A DNA stretch of 41,796 nt from a virus. This document shows positions 1-6,620 of this stretch, piece by piece. The position numbers and the translations under genes were made by a program. Location: IMG/VR virus record IMGVR_UViG_3300037585_003009, positions 1-41,796 of that record. One strand, written 5' to 3'. The notes beneath the pieces were generated by a model. It saw only the letters and a program-made list of their open reading frames with translations. It was not told the origin of the DNA and made no database searches. Positions within the stretch are counted from its first letter, which is position 1. Every line of letters begins with the position of its first letter.

Positions 1-199
1 AATAACAATAGCGCAAGACATAGTTATAGAATATAATTGTGAAGAAGGTAGAATGAACGCAATTGAAGCAGTGAAAAAAGACACTAATTGGGTTGCATTT
101 TCAGAAGGTTATTTATCAGGCGAATCTGTAAAATACAGCTGTTGTAAAACAGCTAATATCAGAGTTATTTCAACAGAAAAACACACACAAAGTAAATAG
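1..199 (+). CDS. Partial small hypothetical protein (second copy of the gene at 41363)
   Basis: The reading frame is open from base 2 to the TAG at 197-199 and lacks its start because the window begins inside the gene. It repeats the 69-aa gene at 41363-41572 with two base differences (positions 121 and 177 against 41494 and 41550). It is therefore one end of the sequence overlap between the window ends, probably the same gene from a variant genome rather than a true duplicate. The protein has two adjacent cysteines near the C terminus and no domain I recognise. Confidence 0.75.
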   Translation, partial: ITIAQDIVIEYNCEEGRMNAIEAVKKDTNWVAFSEGYLSGESVKYSCCKTANIRVISTEKHTQSK

Positions 200-206
200 A
201 TATGAA
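1..206 (+). repeat. Left part of the overlap between window ends
   Basis: Bases 1-206 match 41374-41579 with two substitutions. Past the shared ATGAA the two copies diverge completely. They become identical again at 961-1036 against 41721-41796. The left copy carries a methyltransferase gene between these flanks and the right copy a 55-aa gene. The pattern fits a circular or terminally redundant genome present as two allelic forms. Confidence 0.85.
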
Positions 207-963
207 CATCACAGATAAAATAACCATTACCAACGAGGACAACATGGAACTCATGGCGCGTTATCCTGATAATTATTTTAATTTGGCTGTGGTTGATCCT
301 GAATATGGAATCGGAGCAAGTAAGCCCTCGAGAAAACCTAACAAGTGCAAGCAAAAGAACGGTAAAATTTTGAATGTAAAATCCAAAGAGTACAAGCATA
401 AAGAATGGGATAACAAACCAGCAGGTGTTGACTACTTTAACGAATTGTTTAGAGTTTCAAAAAATCAGATAATTTGGGGGGTTAATTACTATGAATATGA
501 TCTACGTGGCGGAAGAATAGTATGGGATAAGCTAAATGGGGAAACAGACCAGTTCGATTGTGAAATAGCATATAACAGCTTAAACAATAGAACTGATATA
601 GTTCGTTTCAAATGGTCTGGAATGATTCAAGGGTTACACGCATCACGATTGGTAGATGTGGCAAATCACCAAAACGGAAACAAAAAGAAGAACGAAACTC
701 GAATACACCCAACTCAAAAACCTGTAGCACTTTACGAATGGATTTTAAACAAGTACGCTAAACCAAACGATAAGATTATTGATACTCACCTCGGCAGTGG
801 TTCAATTGCAATCGCTTGTAATAACCTAGGCTTTGAATTAACAGCGTGTGAGCTAGATAAGGATTACTTCAACGATACAGTGAAACGATTAAACAATAAA
901 TTTGGGAATGAGTACACGTTCGACGATGCGCCAAGTAATCAAACTAACATTTTTGGAGTATAA
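202..963 (+). CDS. DNA methyltransferase (N6-adenine/N4-cytosine, beta-type motif order)
   Basis: This 253-aa protein should transfer a methyl group from S-adenosylmethionine to an amino group of adenine or cytosine in a specific DNA site. The catalytic motif IV is near the N terminus as DPEY (residues 32-35, a DPPY variant). HPTQKP lies at 169-174, and the AdoMet-binding motif I is at the C-terminal side as DTHLGSG (194-200). Motif IV before motif I is the beta-class order of the N6_N4_Mtase family. The middle third (about 40-165) would hold target recognition. No restriction partner is adjacent, so it is probably an orphan phage enzyme protecting against host restriction. Its ATG is shared base for base with the alternative gene at 41575, and its stop codon abuts the operator repeats of the next promoter. 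The specificity cannot be read from sequence. Confidence 0.9.
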   Translation: MNITDKITITNEDNMELMARYPDNYFNLAVVDPEYGIGASKPSRKPNKCKQKNGKILNVKSKEYKHKEWDNKPAGVDYFNELFRVSKNQIIWGVNYYEYDLRGGRIVWDKLNGETDQFDCEIAYNSLNNRTDIVRFKWSGMIQGLHASRLVDVANHQNGNKKKNETRIHPTQKPVALYEWILNKYAKPNDKIIDTHLGSGSIAIACNNLGFELTACELDKDYFNDTVKRLNNKFGNEYTFDDAPSNQTNIFGV

Positions 964-1032
964 CCACTCATCACCAAAATAAACCACTCATCACAATTGA
1001 CAGACTTAACCAAGTGCTAAGAGGTATATTTG
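963..1032 (+). promoter_or_regulatory. Tandem-repeat promoter P1
   Basis: Two copies of ACCACTCATCA start at 963 and 983, 20 bp apart. A -7 box TATATTTG lies at 1025-1032, 42 bp after the start of the second repeat. No TTTG is found at the usual -33 position. The predicted transcript begins near 1038 and leads into the gene at 1056. The leader contains AAAAAGTAA just before the ATG. The whole block is repeated at 41723-41792. Confidence 0.8.
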
Positions 1033-1055
1033 AGAAAACTAAAAAGTAAAAATTT

Positions 1056-1409
1056 ATGAAAGATCAACTAATAAGCTTTGAAACTGCAAAACTAGCAAAA
1101 GAAAAGGGGTTCAATCAAGGCTTTCCATATATGAAATATGTGTGGAACGATAACACGGGTGATTATATAGGTCATTTTGCCAGTACAGTTAATTTTACCG
1201 TTTCCGTTTCTTGGGTTTCTGCACCCTCACAAAGTTTACTACAAAAGTGGCTAAGAGAAGAGAAGGGAATGAACATTGTACCACCTATCAATTATTTTAA
1301 ATTGGGTTATTCATGCTCTCCTTTCAAGCCATCAGATGGAAAGTATTTCGAAACATACGAATTAGCATTAGAAAACGAACTTATTTTTGCACTAAACCAA
1401 CTACCATGA
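1056..1409 (+). CDS. Conserved phage hypothetical protein
   Basis: This 117-aa protein is the first gene behind promoter P1. Its layout, an opening LISFETAKLAKEKGF, a central QSLLQKWLRE helix and a C-terminal YETYELALENEL helix, resembles a small protein common in phages of Bacteroidota whose role is unknown to me. There is no signal peptide or membrane segment. Its stop codon overlaps the ATG of the next gene (ATGA), so translation is probably coupled along the 1056-2222 operon. Confidence 0.8.
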   Translation: MKDQLISFETAKLAKEKGFNQGFPYMKYVWNDNTGDYIGHFASTVNFTVSVSWVSAPSQSLLQKWLREEKGMNIVPPINYFKLGYSCSPFKPSDGKYFETYELALENELIFALNQLP

Positions 1410-1663
1410 AACCAACTAAACACCAACAAAAAGTATTGCTTTGTATTTCCTTCGCTCTAATCGTTTCAGTTCCTTTTATATGGTTCTGGTACATAACAAC
1501 GGAGAAAGTGCAGCACAACGAACGTGAGACACAAATACAGCCAAATTACGAAACAAACGAAGGGCATGATCCAGTAGTGTTAACATACTCATGTTGTCAA
1601 GCTACAGGTACTTTAAGTCACTGCCCAAAGCATAAGTTAAAAGGAATAGAAGTTAAAAGGTGA
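1406..1663 (+). CDS. Small membrane-anchored hypothetical protein
   Basis: An 85-aa protein. I chose the ATG at 1406 because it overlaps the upstream stop as ATGA; the longer open frame back to 1313 lies wholly inside the previous gene. Residues about 8-30 form one hydrophobic membrane segment after a basic N terminus. The rest is polar and contains two adjacent cysteines and a third near the C terminus. It is probably inner-membrane anchored. Function not recognised. Confidence 0.65.
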   Translation: MKPTKHQQKVLLCISFALIVSVPFIWFWYITTEKVQHNERETQIQPNYETNEGHDPVVLTYSCCQATGTLSHCPKHKLKGIEVKR

Positions 1664-1929
1664 CTAAGATTGAAGTTAAGCCGCTACAGAGGTACTACAA
1701 GGGTGTTATACTTGTTAAAGCTTACGAAGAGTTAAACAAAACAGGAGACTATACAAAGAAGGAACTAGACGACCTTTTTAAATACTTGTGTGGTGTTGAG
1801 TTGTCAACTACAAAAATGGATTTAGAACAAATAAAAACATTATGTGAATGGTCACTATTTCACTGCCAGATGTGGAATATAAACGTAGACTACCCACAGG
1901 ACGAACTAGATAAATTGATAAGTATATGA
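1660..1929 (+). CDS. Hypothetical protein, GTG start
   Basis: An 89-aa protein starting with GTG at 1660, overlapping the upstream stop as GTGA; no in-frame ATG lies near the N terminus. It is mostly helical and acidic towards the C terminus, with no recognisable domain. Third gene of the coupled 1056-2222 operon. Confidence 0.7.
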   Translation: MTKIEVKPLQRYYKGVILVKAYEELNKTGDYTKKELDDLFKYLCGVELSTTKMDLEQIKTLCEWSLFHCQMWNINVDYPQDELDKLISI

Positions 1930-2222
1930 AAGAAACTGGACTAAAAGACAGAAACGGTTTAATGATACACGAAGGAAATTTTGTAAGCCTTGACGGAAAC
2001 ATGACTGCTGACAACTCTATGGGATTTTTGCCTAATGGATGGACATTTGATAAAGATGATGTTTACGAGGTATATTTTGATGAAACAATACAAAACTGGT
2101 CTTTGAAATTAGATGTAAAACCTGACAACGCTTACAACGTGAAATACATGAATCACGCTGTTTCATTATTGCATGATGAATCAGTAGAAATAGTTGATAA
2201 ACCAAAGAACTATCCAACTTAA
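1926..2222 (+). CDS. YopX-like protein
   Basis: This 98-aa protein opens with GLKDRNGLMIHEGNFV, the pattern of YopX-family phage proteins (DKNG.. I.EGD.V), and ends with a short strand-rich segment. YopX proteins are small beta-rich proteins widespread in phages; their function is not established. The ATG overlaps the upstream stop (ATGA). Last gene of the operon, followed by the first cassette-like spacer. Confidence 0.65.
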   Translation: MKETGLKDRNGLMIHEGNFVSLDGNMTADNSMGFLPNGWTFDKDDVYEVYFDETIQNWSLKLDVKPDNAYNVKYMNHAVSLLHDESVEIVDKPKNYPT

Positions 2223-2227
2223 TAAGG

Positions 2228-2299
2228 GTAGTTTACTTAGTAGCTGATGACATGGGGATAAAGCTAAAAGAAGACGAAGGTATAACGTTTAATTGGTAA
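2228..2299 (+). pseudogene. Possible 3' remnant of a lost gene
   Basis: An open stretch ends in a TAA at 2297 and reads LVADDMGIKLKEDEGITFNW. It has no plausible start, and the stop lies inside an attC-like element, just as full cassette genes end at such elements. It may be the tail of a truncated cassette gene. The segment is short, so chance cannot be excluded. Confidence 0.3.
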
Positions 2300-2355
2300 C
2301 GGTTTGGCTATGAGCCGTATGAGGTACGAATATGGGTTATTCATTGTGTTATAGC
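2280..2355 (+). repeat. attC-like imperfect inverted repeat 1
   Basis: Outer arms TATAAC (2281-2286) and GTTATA face each other, and a second inner pair TAAC/GTTA lies within. This is the R''-L''-L'-R' layout of integron recombination sites with the conserved AAC and GTT triplets outermost. It sits between a gene remnant and the gene at 2378. Pairing is weak compared with the copies at 2676 and 4106. Confidence 0.4.
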
Positions 2356-2377
2356 CAGTTATTTTAAAAATTAAATT

Positions 2378-2674
2378 ATGAAAGCAGAAAGAATAGAGTG
2401 TTTATCTGAAATACTTGAGGAAATTGGGGTTAAAGCCACAAGTGAGCAAATAAAACAAATAGCAGAAGATTATGCACTACACTTAGAAATGGAAAGTGAA
2501 ATTTCTTCTTACCAATTTATAGGTGGAAGTTCTAAGTGTGAAAAATGTGAGCGACTTGAAAAAGAGATTAATCAAAAAGAAAGCGAAATTTTAATATACC
2601 AAAATAGTATTAAGAAACGTAGAAACGCAGAGCGTGTTTGGCTAGAGGGAGATGCTGTAATGTATGAACGTTAA
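2378..2674 (+). CDS. Hypothetical protein in cassette-like context
   Basis: A 98-aa protein with an N-terminal helical part, a CxxC pair near residue 56-59 (CEKCERL) and a C-terminal stretch of heptad-like Glu/Lys/Ile that suggests a coiled coil. It lies alone between two attC-like hairpins, the arrangement of an integron gene cassette. Function unknown. Confidence 0.7.
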   Translation: MKAERIECLSEILEEIGVKATSEQIKQIAEDYALHLEMESEISSYQFIGGSSKCEKCERLEKEINQKESEILIYQNSIKKRRNAERVWLEGDAVMYER

Positions 2675-2675
2675 T

Positions 2676-2731
2676 TGGCTATAACGAGGTCGTGTAACAG
2701 GTCGTTTTAATGCCTGTTACATATTGTTAGC
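2676..2731 (+). repeat. attC-like inverted repeat 2
   Basis: The inner arms TGTAACAGG (2693-2701) and CCTGTTACA (2713-2721) are perfectly complementary over 9 bp around an 11-base loop. The outer arms are GCTATAAC (2677-2684) and GTTAGC (2726-2731). The unpaired bases between inner and outer arms are unequal on the two sides (about 8 and 4), as in real attC sites. It begins two bases after the stop codon at 2674. Confidence 0.55.
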
Positions 2732-2766
2732 TACTGTAAGCGGATTAATAAACTAAAATTTAAAAT

Positions 2767-2973
2767 ATGACACCAAAAGAAAAAGCAGAGGAATTGTACA
2801 ACATATTTGATATGATAATATACTCTGACCAAGACGAACACGACCAATGTAAAAGATGTGCTATAAGATGTGCAGAACAAGTTATAAATACATACGATTT
2901 GGAAGGGTATGACGAAGAAGATAGCAAGATGGAATATTGGCAACAAGTAAAGCAAGAGATTAGCTTATTGTAG
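2767..2973 (+). CDS. Hypothetical small protein in cassette-like context
   Basis: A 68-aa acidic helical protein with CxxC and a further cysteine (CKRCAIRC). Similar short proteins with a QCKRCA..CAEQVI core are, from memory, frequent in Bacteroidota mobile regions, but no function is known. Its stop codon overlaps the recurrent end sequence that starts GCTAACAA. Confidence 0.7.
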   Translation: MTPKEKAEELYNIFDMIIYSDQDEHDQCKRCAIRCAEQVINTYDLEGYDEEDSKMEYWQQVKQEISLL

Positions 2974-3007
2974 CTAACAAGCGAATAAAACACACTAACC
3001 GATTTAT
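2973..3007 (+). repeat. Recurrent cassette-end sequence, copy 1
   Basis: The sequence GCTAACAA-CGAATAAAACAC followed by ACTAACCGATTTA recurs, with small changes, at 4674, 7320 and 9694. Each copy directly follows the last small gene or structured segment of a cassette-like block, and normal phage genes resume after it. Confidence 0.65.
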
Positions 3008-3009
3008 CA

Positions 3010-3648
3010 ATGAATAAAAACAATCCTAAGTGTAGAAATTGTAAGGAGAGATTTAATAAAACTGATCCGAAAAATCCGTATTGCAAAAAGAAAGAGTGTC
3101 AGAAAGTTCATCGGGACATAGTTAACGAAAAGTTGTATCAAAAAGCTATGAAGAACCTGAACAAAATCAAGAGCGAAAACAAAATTTGGAAACAACAACT
3201 AAACGAAGAGAAAGCCAAAAAGAAAGACAGAAATACACTATCTAACTTAAAAATAAATGTCAGAACAGTGTGCCACGAATATATAAGACTAAGAGACAAA
3301 GGGAAAGCTTGTGTAAGTTGTGATAAAGAGTGGGATTCGTCCTTTCAGGCTGGACATTTATACAAAGCTGAGTTATACAGTCTTTTGAGGTATGATGAGC
3401 GCAACGTGCATGGACAATGCCAAGGCTGCAATATCTACAAGGATGGAAACGAAAGCAGCTACCACTTAAACATACTTTCTAGGATCAGTCAAGAGGATTA
3501 CAACGATATAAAAGAGATAGCCGCACAAGAGAAGAAAACTAATTTTAAATGGGATCGCGAAGAACTCAACAAAATTAGGGAGTACTACAAGCAGAAGATA
3601 AAAAACCACTCATCATCACAATTAACCGACCATCACAATAACAAGTAA
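3010..3648 (+). CDS. ninG: NinG/Rap-type recombination protein
   Basis: A 212-aa NinG family protein (lambda NinG/Rap), which acts on branched recombination intermediates. Two metal-binding clusters are visible. The N-terminal one has C8, C11, C25 and C30. The second is HNH/zinc-finger-like with CVSC (101-104), GH (115-116) and NVHGQCQGCN (132-141). A long basic helix links them. Length and order agree with the family. The last residues, about 199-212, are rich in His, Ser and Asn because they are encoded by the operator repeats of promoter P2, so this tail is probably not part of the ancestral fold. It partners functionally with the annealing protein candidate at 5360. Confidence 0.9.
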   Translation: MNKNNPKCRNCKERFNKTDPKNPYCKKKECQKVHRDIVNEKLYQKAMKNLNKIKSENKIWKQQLNEEKAKKKDRNTLSNLKINVRTVCHEYIRLRDKGKACVSCDKEWDSSFQAGHLYKAELYSLLRYDERNVHGQCQGCNIYKDGNESSYHLNILSRISQEDYNDIKEIAAQEKKTNFKWDREELNKIREYYKQKIKNHSSSQLTDHHNNK

Positions 3649-3674
3649 ACAACAAAACACTATAATTACCTTTC
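3605..3674 (+). promoter_or_regulatory. Tandem-repeat promoter P2, inside ninG end
   Basis: Repeats ACCACTCATCA (3605) and ACCGACCATCA (3625) are 20 bp apart, and TACCTTTC (3667-3674) lies at the fixed distance of 42 bp. The last base of the -7 box deviates from G. The repeats lie within the ninG coding sequence. This is the weakest member of the set by sequence but exact by spacing. Confidence 0.6.
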
Positions 3675-3677
3675 ACT

Positions 3678-3887
3678 ATGGACAAAAAGAAACAAATAAA
3701 AGCAAAGAAAAGTACTAATACAATGTCTCTATTTATGGTGACAGGATACGGAGTATTGATAGTATTTTTTCTCTTGTACTACAAATACCCTAAAATACTT
3801 CCTGTGTTGTCTTGTACGTTTATTATTTACCTTGTTGTAAGTACCGTGCTAGCATTAAGGGCGGTTAGAGCTTTGAGGGATGTATAA
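3678..3887 (+). CDS. Small two-helix membrane protein
   Basis: A 69-aa protein with a very basic N terminus and two hydrophobic segments, about residues 17-35 and 41-60, so an inner-membrane protein. The first ATG at 3678 is only 3 bases after the -7 box of P2, where transcription would not yet have begun. The in-frame ATG at 3723 (residue 16) is the likelier start for transcripts from P2. Function unknown. Confidence 0.65.
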   Translation: MDKKKQIKAKKSTNTMSLFMVTGYGVLIVFFLLYYKYPKILPVLSCTFIIYLVVSTVLALRAVRALRDV

Positions 3888-4093
3888 TGAACAAGAATAA
3901 ATACAGTAGCGATATGAAAGAAGATATTATAGTAGTATTAGAACAATTCAAATACGATAATTACAGCATTGACCAAGCAGCGGAAGAGATATTGGATTTA
4001 TTTAATGTTAGCGAATCGTTGCCGAGCGATATTGAAGTAGGTAAGGCAATGAGTGAGTTAAGTGAAATAGCCGATAAGGAATCAGAAAGATAA
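3887..4093 (+). CDS. Small acidic hypothetical protein
   Basis: A 68-aa acidic, helical protein whose ATG overlaps the upstream stop by one base (TAATG), which indicates coupled translation. No domain recognised. An attC-like hairpin begins 12 bases after its stop. Confidence 0.7.
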   Translation: MNKNKYSSDMKEDIIVVLEQFKYDNYSIDQAAEEILDLFNVSESLPSDIEVGKAMSELSEIADKESER

Positions 4094-4105
4094 ACAGCTA
4101 TTTTT

Positions 4106-4199
4106 GCTAACGTTTTCTGTATGGCTAGTAAGCTTACAACACTAAATTAAATTATTAACCAATGCACTTGATGCTTATTAGCTATACAGTGTGTTATAA
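4106..4199 (+). repeat. attC-like inverted repeat 3 (best example)
   Basis: The arms 4117-4133 and 4173-4189 pair over 17 positions with two G-T mismatches, around a loop of 39 bases. They are bordered outside by GCTAAC (4106-4111) and GTTATAA (4193-4199). The AAC and GTT triplets are the most conserved bases of integron attC sites, and total length (about 94 bp) is in the usual range. It lies between the stop at 4093 and the start at 4210. Confidence 0.6.
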
Positions 4200-4209
4200 A
4201 ATGTGAATT

Positions 4210-4527
4210 ATGGGAGTATTTGGAATGAGTGTAGGTTCTTATTATGAACCAGAAAAAGGGCTACCTAACCCAAAGCCAAACAACTATACAATAGTAAGAA
4301 GTGAAAGTATTAACGGTAAATTGGTTATTGAAATAAAATATCACGACTGTATAAACTACGAGGGTAGAAAAATAATGGTTTTCGATTGTTCATTAGCAGA
4401 TTTGAAAGAACAAAAGTTAATAGACCCTCATTTTTGTGATAATAAAGAATATTATTCACCTGTAGCAAGATTTGAACCTACGGATAAAGGTTGGTCTAAT
4501 GCTTGTTTTATGGCGAATGTTTTATAA
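4210..4527 (+). CDS. Cassette-type hypothetical protein
   Basis: A 105-aa soluble protein opening MGVFGMSVGSYYEPEKG, with DCINYEGRKIMVF in the middle and a C-terminal ARFEPTDKGW. From memory this resembles an uncharacterised family met in Bacteroidota integron-type cassettes. It follows an attC-like site and stands alone. Function unknown. Confidence 0.7.
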   Translation: MGVFGMSVGSYYEPEKGLPNPKPNNYTIVRSESINGKLVIEIKYHDCINYEGRKIMVFDCSLADLKEQKLIDPHFCDNKEYYSPVARFEPTDKGWSNACFMANVL

Positions 4528-4572
4528 TGCTAAATGTAAAAAGCGTTTTAATGATTTTTAAATAATGTTATT

Positions 4573-4680
4573 GTTAGTGTGTGGCGTAAATCGCCTACGG
4601 TCTTTGAACCGAATACCTGTAATGGGTAGCAATGAGGTGGAATTCCCGAATGTAGGTGTAGCCACATATTAACTCTAACA
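4573..4680 (+). ncRNA. Candidate structured RNA or geneless cassette
   Basis: The 284-base stretch 4528-4811 holds no gene. Within it, GTTAG (4573-4577) and CTAAC (4675-4679) enclose TGTGGC (4580-4585) paired with GCCACA (4661-4666). Inside this closing stem are small hairpins GCG/CGC, CGGT/ACCG and TACC/GGTA. The result looks like a branched fold and is richer in G and C than its surroundings. No promoter is evident and it is not a tRNA: no T-loop TTC motif is present. It runs into the cassette-end sequence. Confidence 0.35.
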
Positions 4681-4709
4681 ACCAAATAAAACACATTAAA
4701 CGATTTAGT
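4674..4709 (+). repeat. Recurrent cassette-end sequence, copy 2
   Basis: CTAACAACCAAATAAAACAC followed by ATTAAACGATTTA, matching the copies at 2973, 7320 and 9694. It is followed 12 bases later by the first repeat of promoter P3. Confidence 0.65.
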
Positions 4710-4720
4710 ACACTAAATTA

Positions 4721-4790
4721 ACCACTCATCATTAATATCTACCGCTTATCACTTTACTCATTATTAACAGGGTAAAGTGATTTATATTTG
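4721..4790 (+). promoter_or_regulatory. Tandem-repeat promoter P3
   Basis: Repeats ACCACTCATCA (4721) and ACCGCTTATCA (4741) are 20 bp apart, with TATATTTG at 4783-4790, 42 bp after the second. There is no TTTG at the -33 position. It drives the gene at 4812, whose leader ends in CAAAGTAATT before the ATG. Confidence 0.8.
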
Positions 4791-4811
4791 ATGCAAACAA
4801 ACAAAGTAATT

Positions 4812-5111
4812 ATGATAACAGAACTAACATTAAAAGAAAACAACGAGTACGAGATAGATGTTTTCAACTCTGAGTATGAAGTACTTTTCACGGTAGAAGG
4901 GTATGCAGAAATAGAAGCAACAGGTATTACTTTTTGTGTTATCTCAAAAACTACAGATTCATACGGTGAAACATTAGTCAATTTTGCAACTAAAGAATGG
5001 GTTATCTCAGTATTAGAAAATAACAATGAAATAAAGGACAGGATGGAGTCTTTAAACGTAACTATTAACCAATCAACTTTGAATTTTTATGAGTTACACG
5101 GAAAGCTTTAA
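4812..5111 (+). CDS. Hypothetical early protein
   Basis: A 99-aa acidic protein. I start it at the ATG at 4812: upstream in-frame starts at 4788 and 4791 overlap or touch the -7 box of P3, so they cannot be on the transcript, and 4812 has the typical AAAGTAATT leader. It begins MITELTLKENNEYEIDVF and appears strand-rich. First gene of the operon 4812-6171. Function unknown. Confidence 0.75.
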   Translation: MITELTLKENNEYEIDVFNSEYEVLFTVEGYAEIEATGITFCVISKTTDSYGETLVNFATKEWVISVLENNNEIKDRMESLNVTINQSTLNFYELHGKL

Positions 5112-5370
5112 TATAGATCAAGAGCGCAAAGCATACGAGTACGCACACGCTCAACCAGAGATCATGAAGTACGATATACTTCTAAAAGTTTACGGTTTTA
5201 CAATTAATCAATGGGACGCAATGACAGAACGCTACAGCAATAGTAAAGTAGTGCGTAAAGGTCGCTGTATTTCATTCGAAGGAACACAACAAGACTTTGA
5301 TAGTCTGTACGACCGATTAAACAGGGATCAATCAAAATGTAAAATAATAGGAGTATATAATGGAAAGTAA
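5089..5370 (+). CDS. Hypothetical protein
   Basis: A 93-aa protein overlapping the previous gene by 23 bases and the next by 11, which implies translational coupling. Its N-terminal half is helical and aromatic-rich. No domain recognised. It directly precedes the annealing protein candidate. Confidence 0.7.
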   Translation: MSYTESFNIDQERKAYEYAHAQPEIMKYDILLKVYGFTINQWDAMTERYSNSKVVRKGRCISFEGTQQDFDSLYDRLNRDQSKCKIIGVYNGK

Positions 5371-6004
5371 TAATTTAACATTGTGGAATTCGGTTGAAGA
5401 AACTGACCCAAATCACACAAAACAAGTAACCTTTGGTAATAAATTTACAAGCATTAACGCTACTTATCAAATTAAAAACGCTACCGAGAAGTTCGGAACG
5501 TATGGCGATAAATGGGGAATCAAATCAATAGATTATGAGTTTATTGACGTTGTAGATAATCAAGTAATGGTTTTAGCTAAGGCAATTTTTAAATACCCTT
5601 TAAATGGTGTTGACGTAACTTTTCCAATAAGCTCTACGATATTTATGCAGGAGTATTCTAAAAAGTGGAAATGTGTACAAGCTGATGACGAATGGGCAAA
5701 GAAGATTGAGACAGACATTACTACAAAAGCTCTATCTAAACTAGGGTTTAACGCTGATGTATTTATGGGTATGTACGATGATAACAAGTACATTAACAAC
5801 CTTAAAGAAAAATACAAGGACACACCACCACCAAAACCACTACCGCCAATTGACGACGAAAAGTTCGGTAAGTACTGCGATTGGATCAAGGATGCTATTA
5901 CAGATAAGAAGGGTAATTTAATTGATATAGATTACTTAAAAGCTCGTCACACCTTAAACGATGAGCAAGAGCAAGAATTAGCGAATGTAAACACAACAAC
6001 ATGA
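5360..6004 (+). CDS. Single-strand annealing protein candidate (DUF1071/Rad52-like)
   Basis: A 214-aa protein. SINATYQIKNATEKFGTYGDKW (about residues 31-52) followed by the downstream stretch ending DITTKALSKLGFNADVFMG is the pattern I associate with phage annealing proteins of the DUF1071/Sak3 type with a Rad52-like fold. Such proteins pair complementary single strands in phage recombination and replication. The C-terminal third has a PPPKPLPP linker and a polar helical tail. Its place in the early region near NinG, with an SSB-like gene elsewhere, fits a recombination set. The assignment rests on motif memory, not on a search. Confidence 0.6.
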   Translation: MESNNLTLWNSVEETDPNHTKQVTFGNKFTSINATYQIKNATEKFGTYGDKWGIKSIDYEFIDVVDNQVMVLAKAIFKYPLNGVDVTFPISSTIFMQEYSKKWKCVQADDEWAKKIETDITTKALSKLGFNADVFMGMYDDNKYINNLKEKYKDTPPPKPLPPIDDEKFGKYCDWIKDAITDKKGNLIDIDYLKARHTLNDEQEQELANVNTTT

Positions 6005-6171
6005 CACTACACCAAAAAACATTTAAAAACGTAGAAGACTGGAATGATTTCGTAAAGACTCAGCTAAACAGAAACGGAAAGAGAATCATACTTGTATCCG
6101 TGTTAAAAACAGAAGATAAAAGCATAATATTAACGAGCTTGGAGTTTTTCTATTATGTGCAGAATGGATAG
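6001..6171 (+). CDS. Small hypothetical protein (56 aa)
   Basis: A short open frame whose ATG overlaps the stop of the annealing-protein gene as ATGA. It reads from MTLHQKTFKNVEDWNDF to EFFYYVQNG. The coupling and coding-like composition support it as real. No domain recognised. Confidence 0.6.
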   Translation: MTLHQKTFKNVEDWNDFVKTQLNRNGKRIILVSVLKTEDKSIILTSLEFFYYVQNG

Positions 6172-6193
6172 TACGGATTAAAAACGAATTATT

Positions 6194-6388
6194 ATGAATA
6201 AATATATGTACTGGATTAAACAATTATTTAAAAAAGAAGAAACTACCAAGCAATGTGATATACATTTTGGCAGGAAATCATTTCCTTTAAGAGAGGGAAA
6301 AACGAAAAGTAATATTAAGAAATATAATGGACTAGGCAGACAAGCACCTCCACCTCCACCTGTACGGAATATTAAAAACAAAACTTAA
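6194..6388 (+). CDS. Small basic protein with polyproline tract
   Basis: A 64-aa lysine-rich protein with an amphipathic N terminus and a run of six prolines (about residues 51-57, APPPPPV). It follows the 56-aa gene by 22 bases and precedes the next by five. Function unknown. Confidence 0.55.
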   Translation: MNKYMYWIKQLFKKEETTKQCDIHFGRKSFPLREGKTKSNIKKYNGLGRQAPPPPPVRNIKNKT

Positions 6389-6393
6389 ATAAA

Positions 6394-6585
6394 ATGAAAA
6401 TAATTTGGAGAGATACAGAGTTGAAAACACATACGATTGACTTAACAAACGCAGTTGATGTCAAAATTGATGGTGTAGCAGTAACCTTAAATGAAGGTAA
6501 GGGAATACGAGTTAGTACAGACAACAGAATAGTAGTTATGCCTATGGCTGCAAATGCTGTAATGATAAAAGAATCTGAAAATTAG
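6394..6585 (+). CDS. Small beta-rich hypothetical protein
   Basis: A 63-aa protein predicted to be mostly beta strands, opening MKIIWRDTELKTHTIDL. Last gene before a block of very small genes separated by GCTAACG-type spacers. Function unknown. Confidence 0.65.
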   Translation: MKIIWRDTELKTHTIDLTNAVDVKIDGVAVTLNEGKGIRVSTDNRIVVMPMAANAVMIKESEN

Positions 6586-6596
6586 TATTGGTGCTA

Positions 6597-6613
6597 ACGT
6601 TTTGTATAAAACG
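6597..6613 (+). repeat. Truncated attC-like spacer
   Basis: The spacer after the stop at 6585 contains GCTAACGTTTTGTATAAAACG, in which CGTTTT and AAAACG form a short hairpin. The GCTAACG start matches the opening of attC-like site 3, but the long arms are missing. Confidence 0.35.
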
Positions 6614-6620
6614 AATAATT

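Noticed and set aside
202-963. Methyltransferase as part of a restriction-modification system
   Set aside because: No endonuclease candidate is adjacent; neighbours are small phage proteins.
1313-1405. Longer start for the membrane protein gene at 1406
   Set aside because: The extra 31 residues lie wholly inside the previous gene in another frame, and 1406 has the ATGA overlap used throughout the operon.
4573-4680. tRNA gene
   Set aside because: No T-loop sequence, no standard acceptor length and no anticodon arm of the right size.
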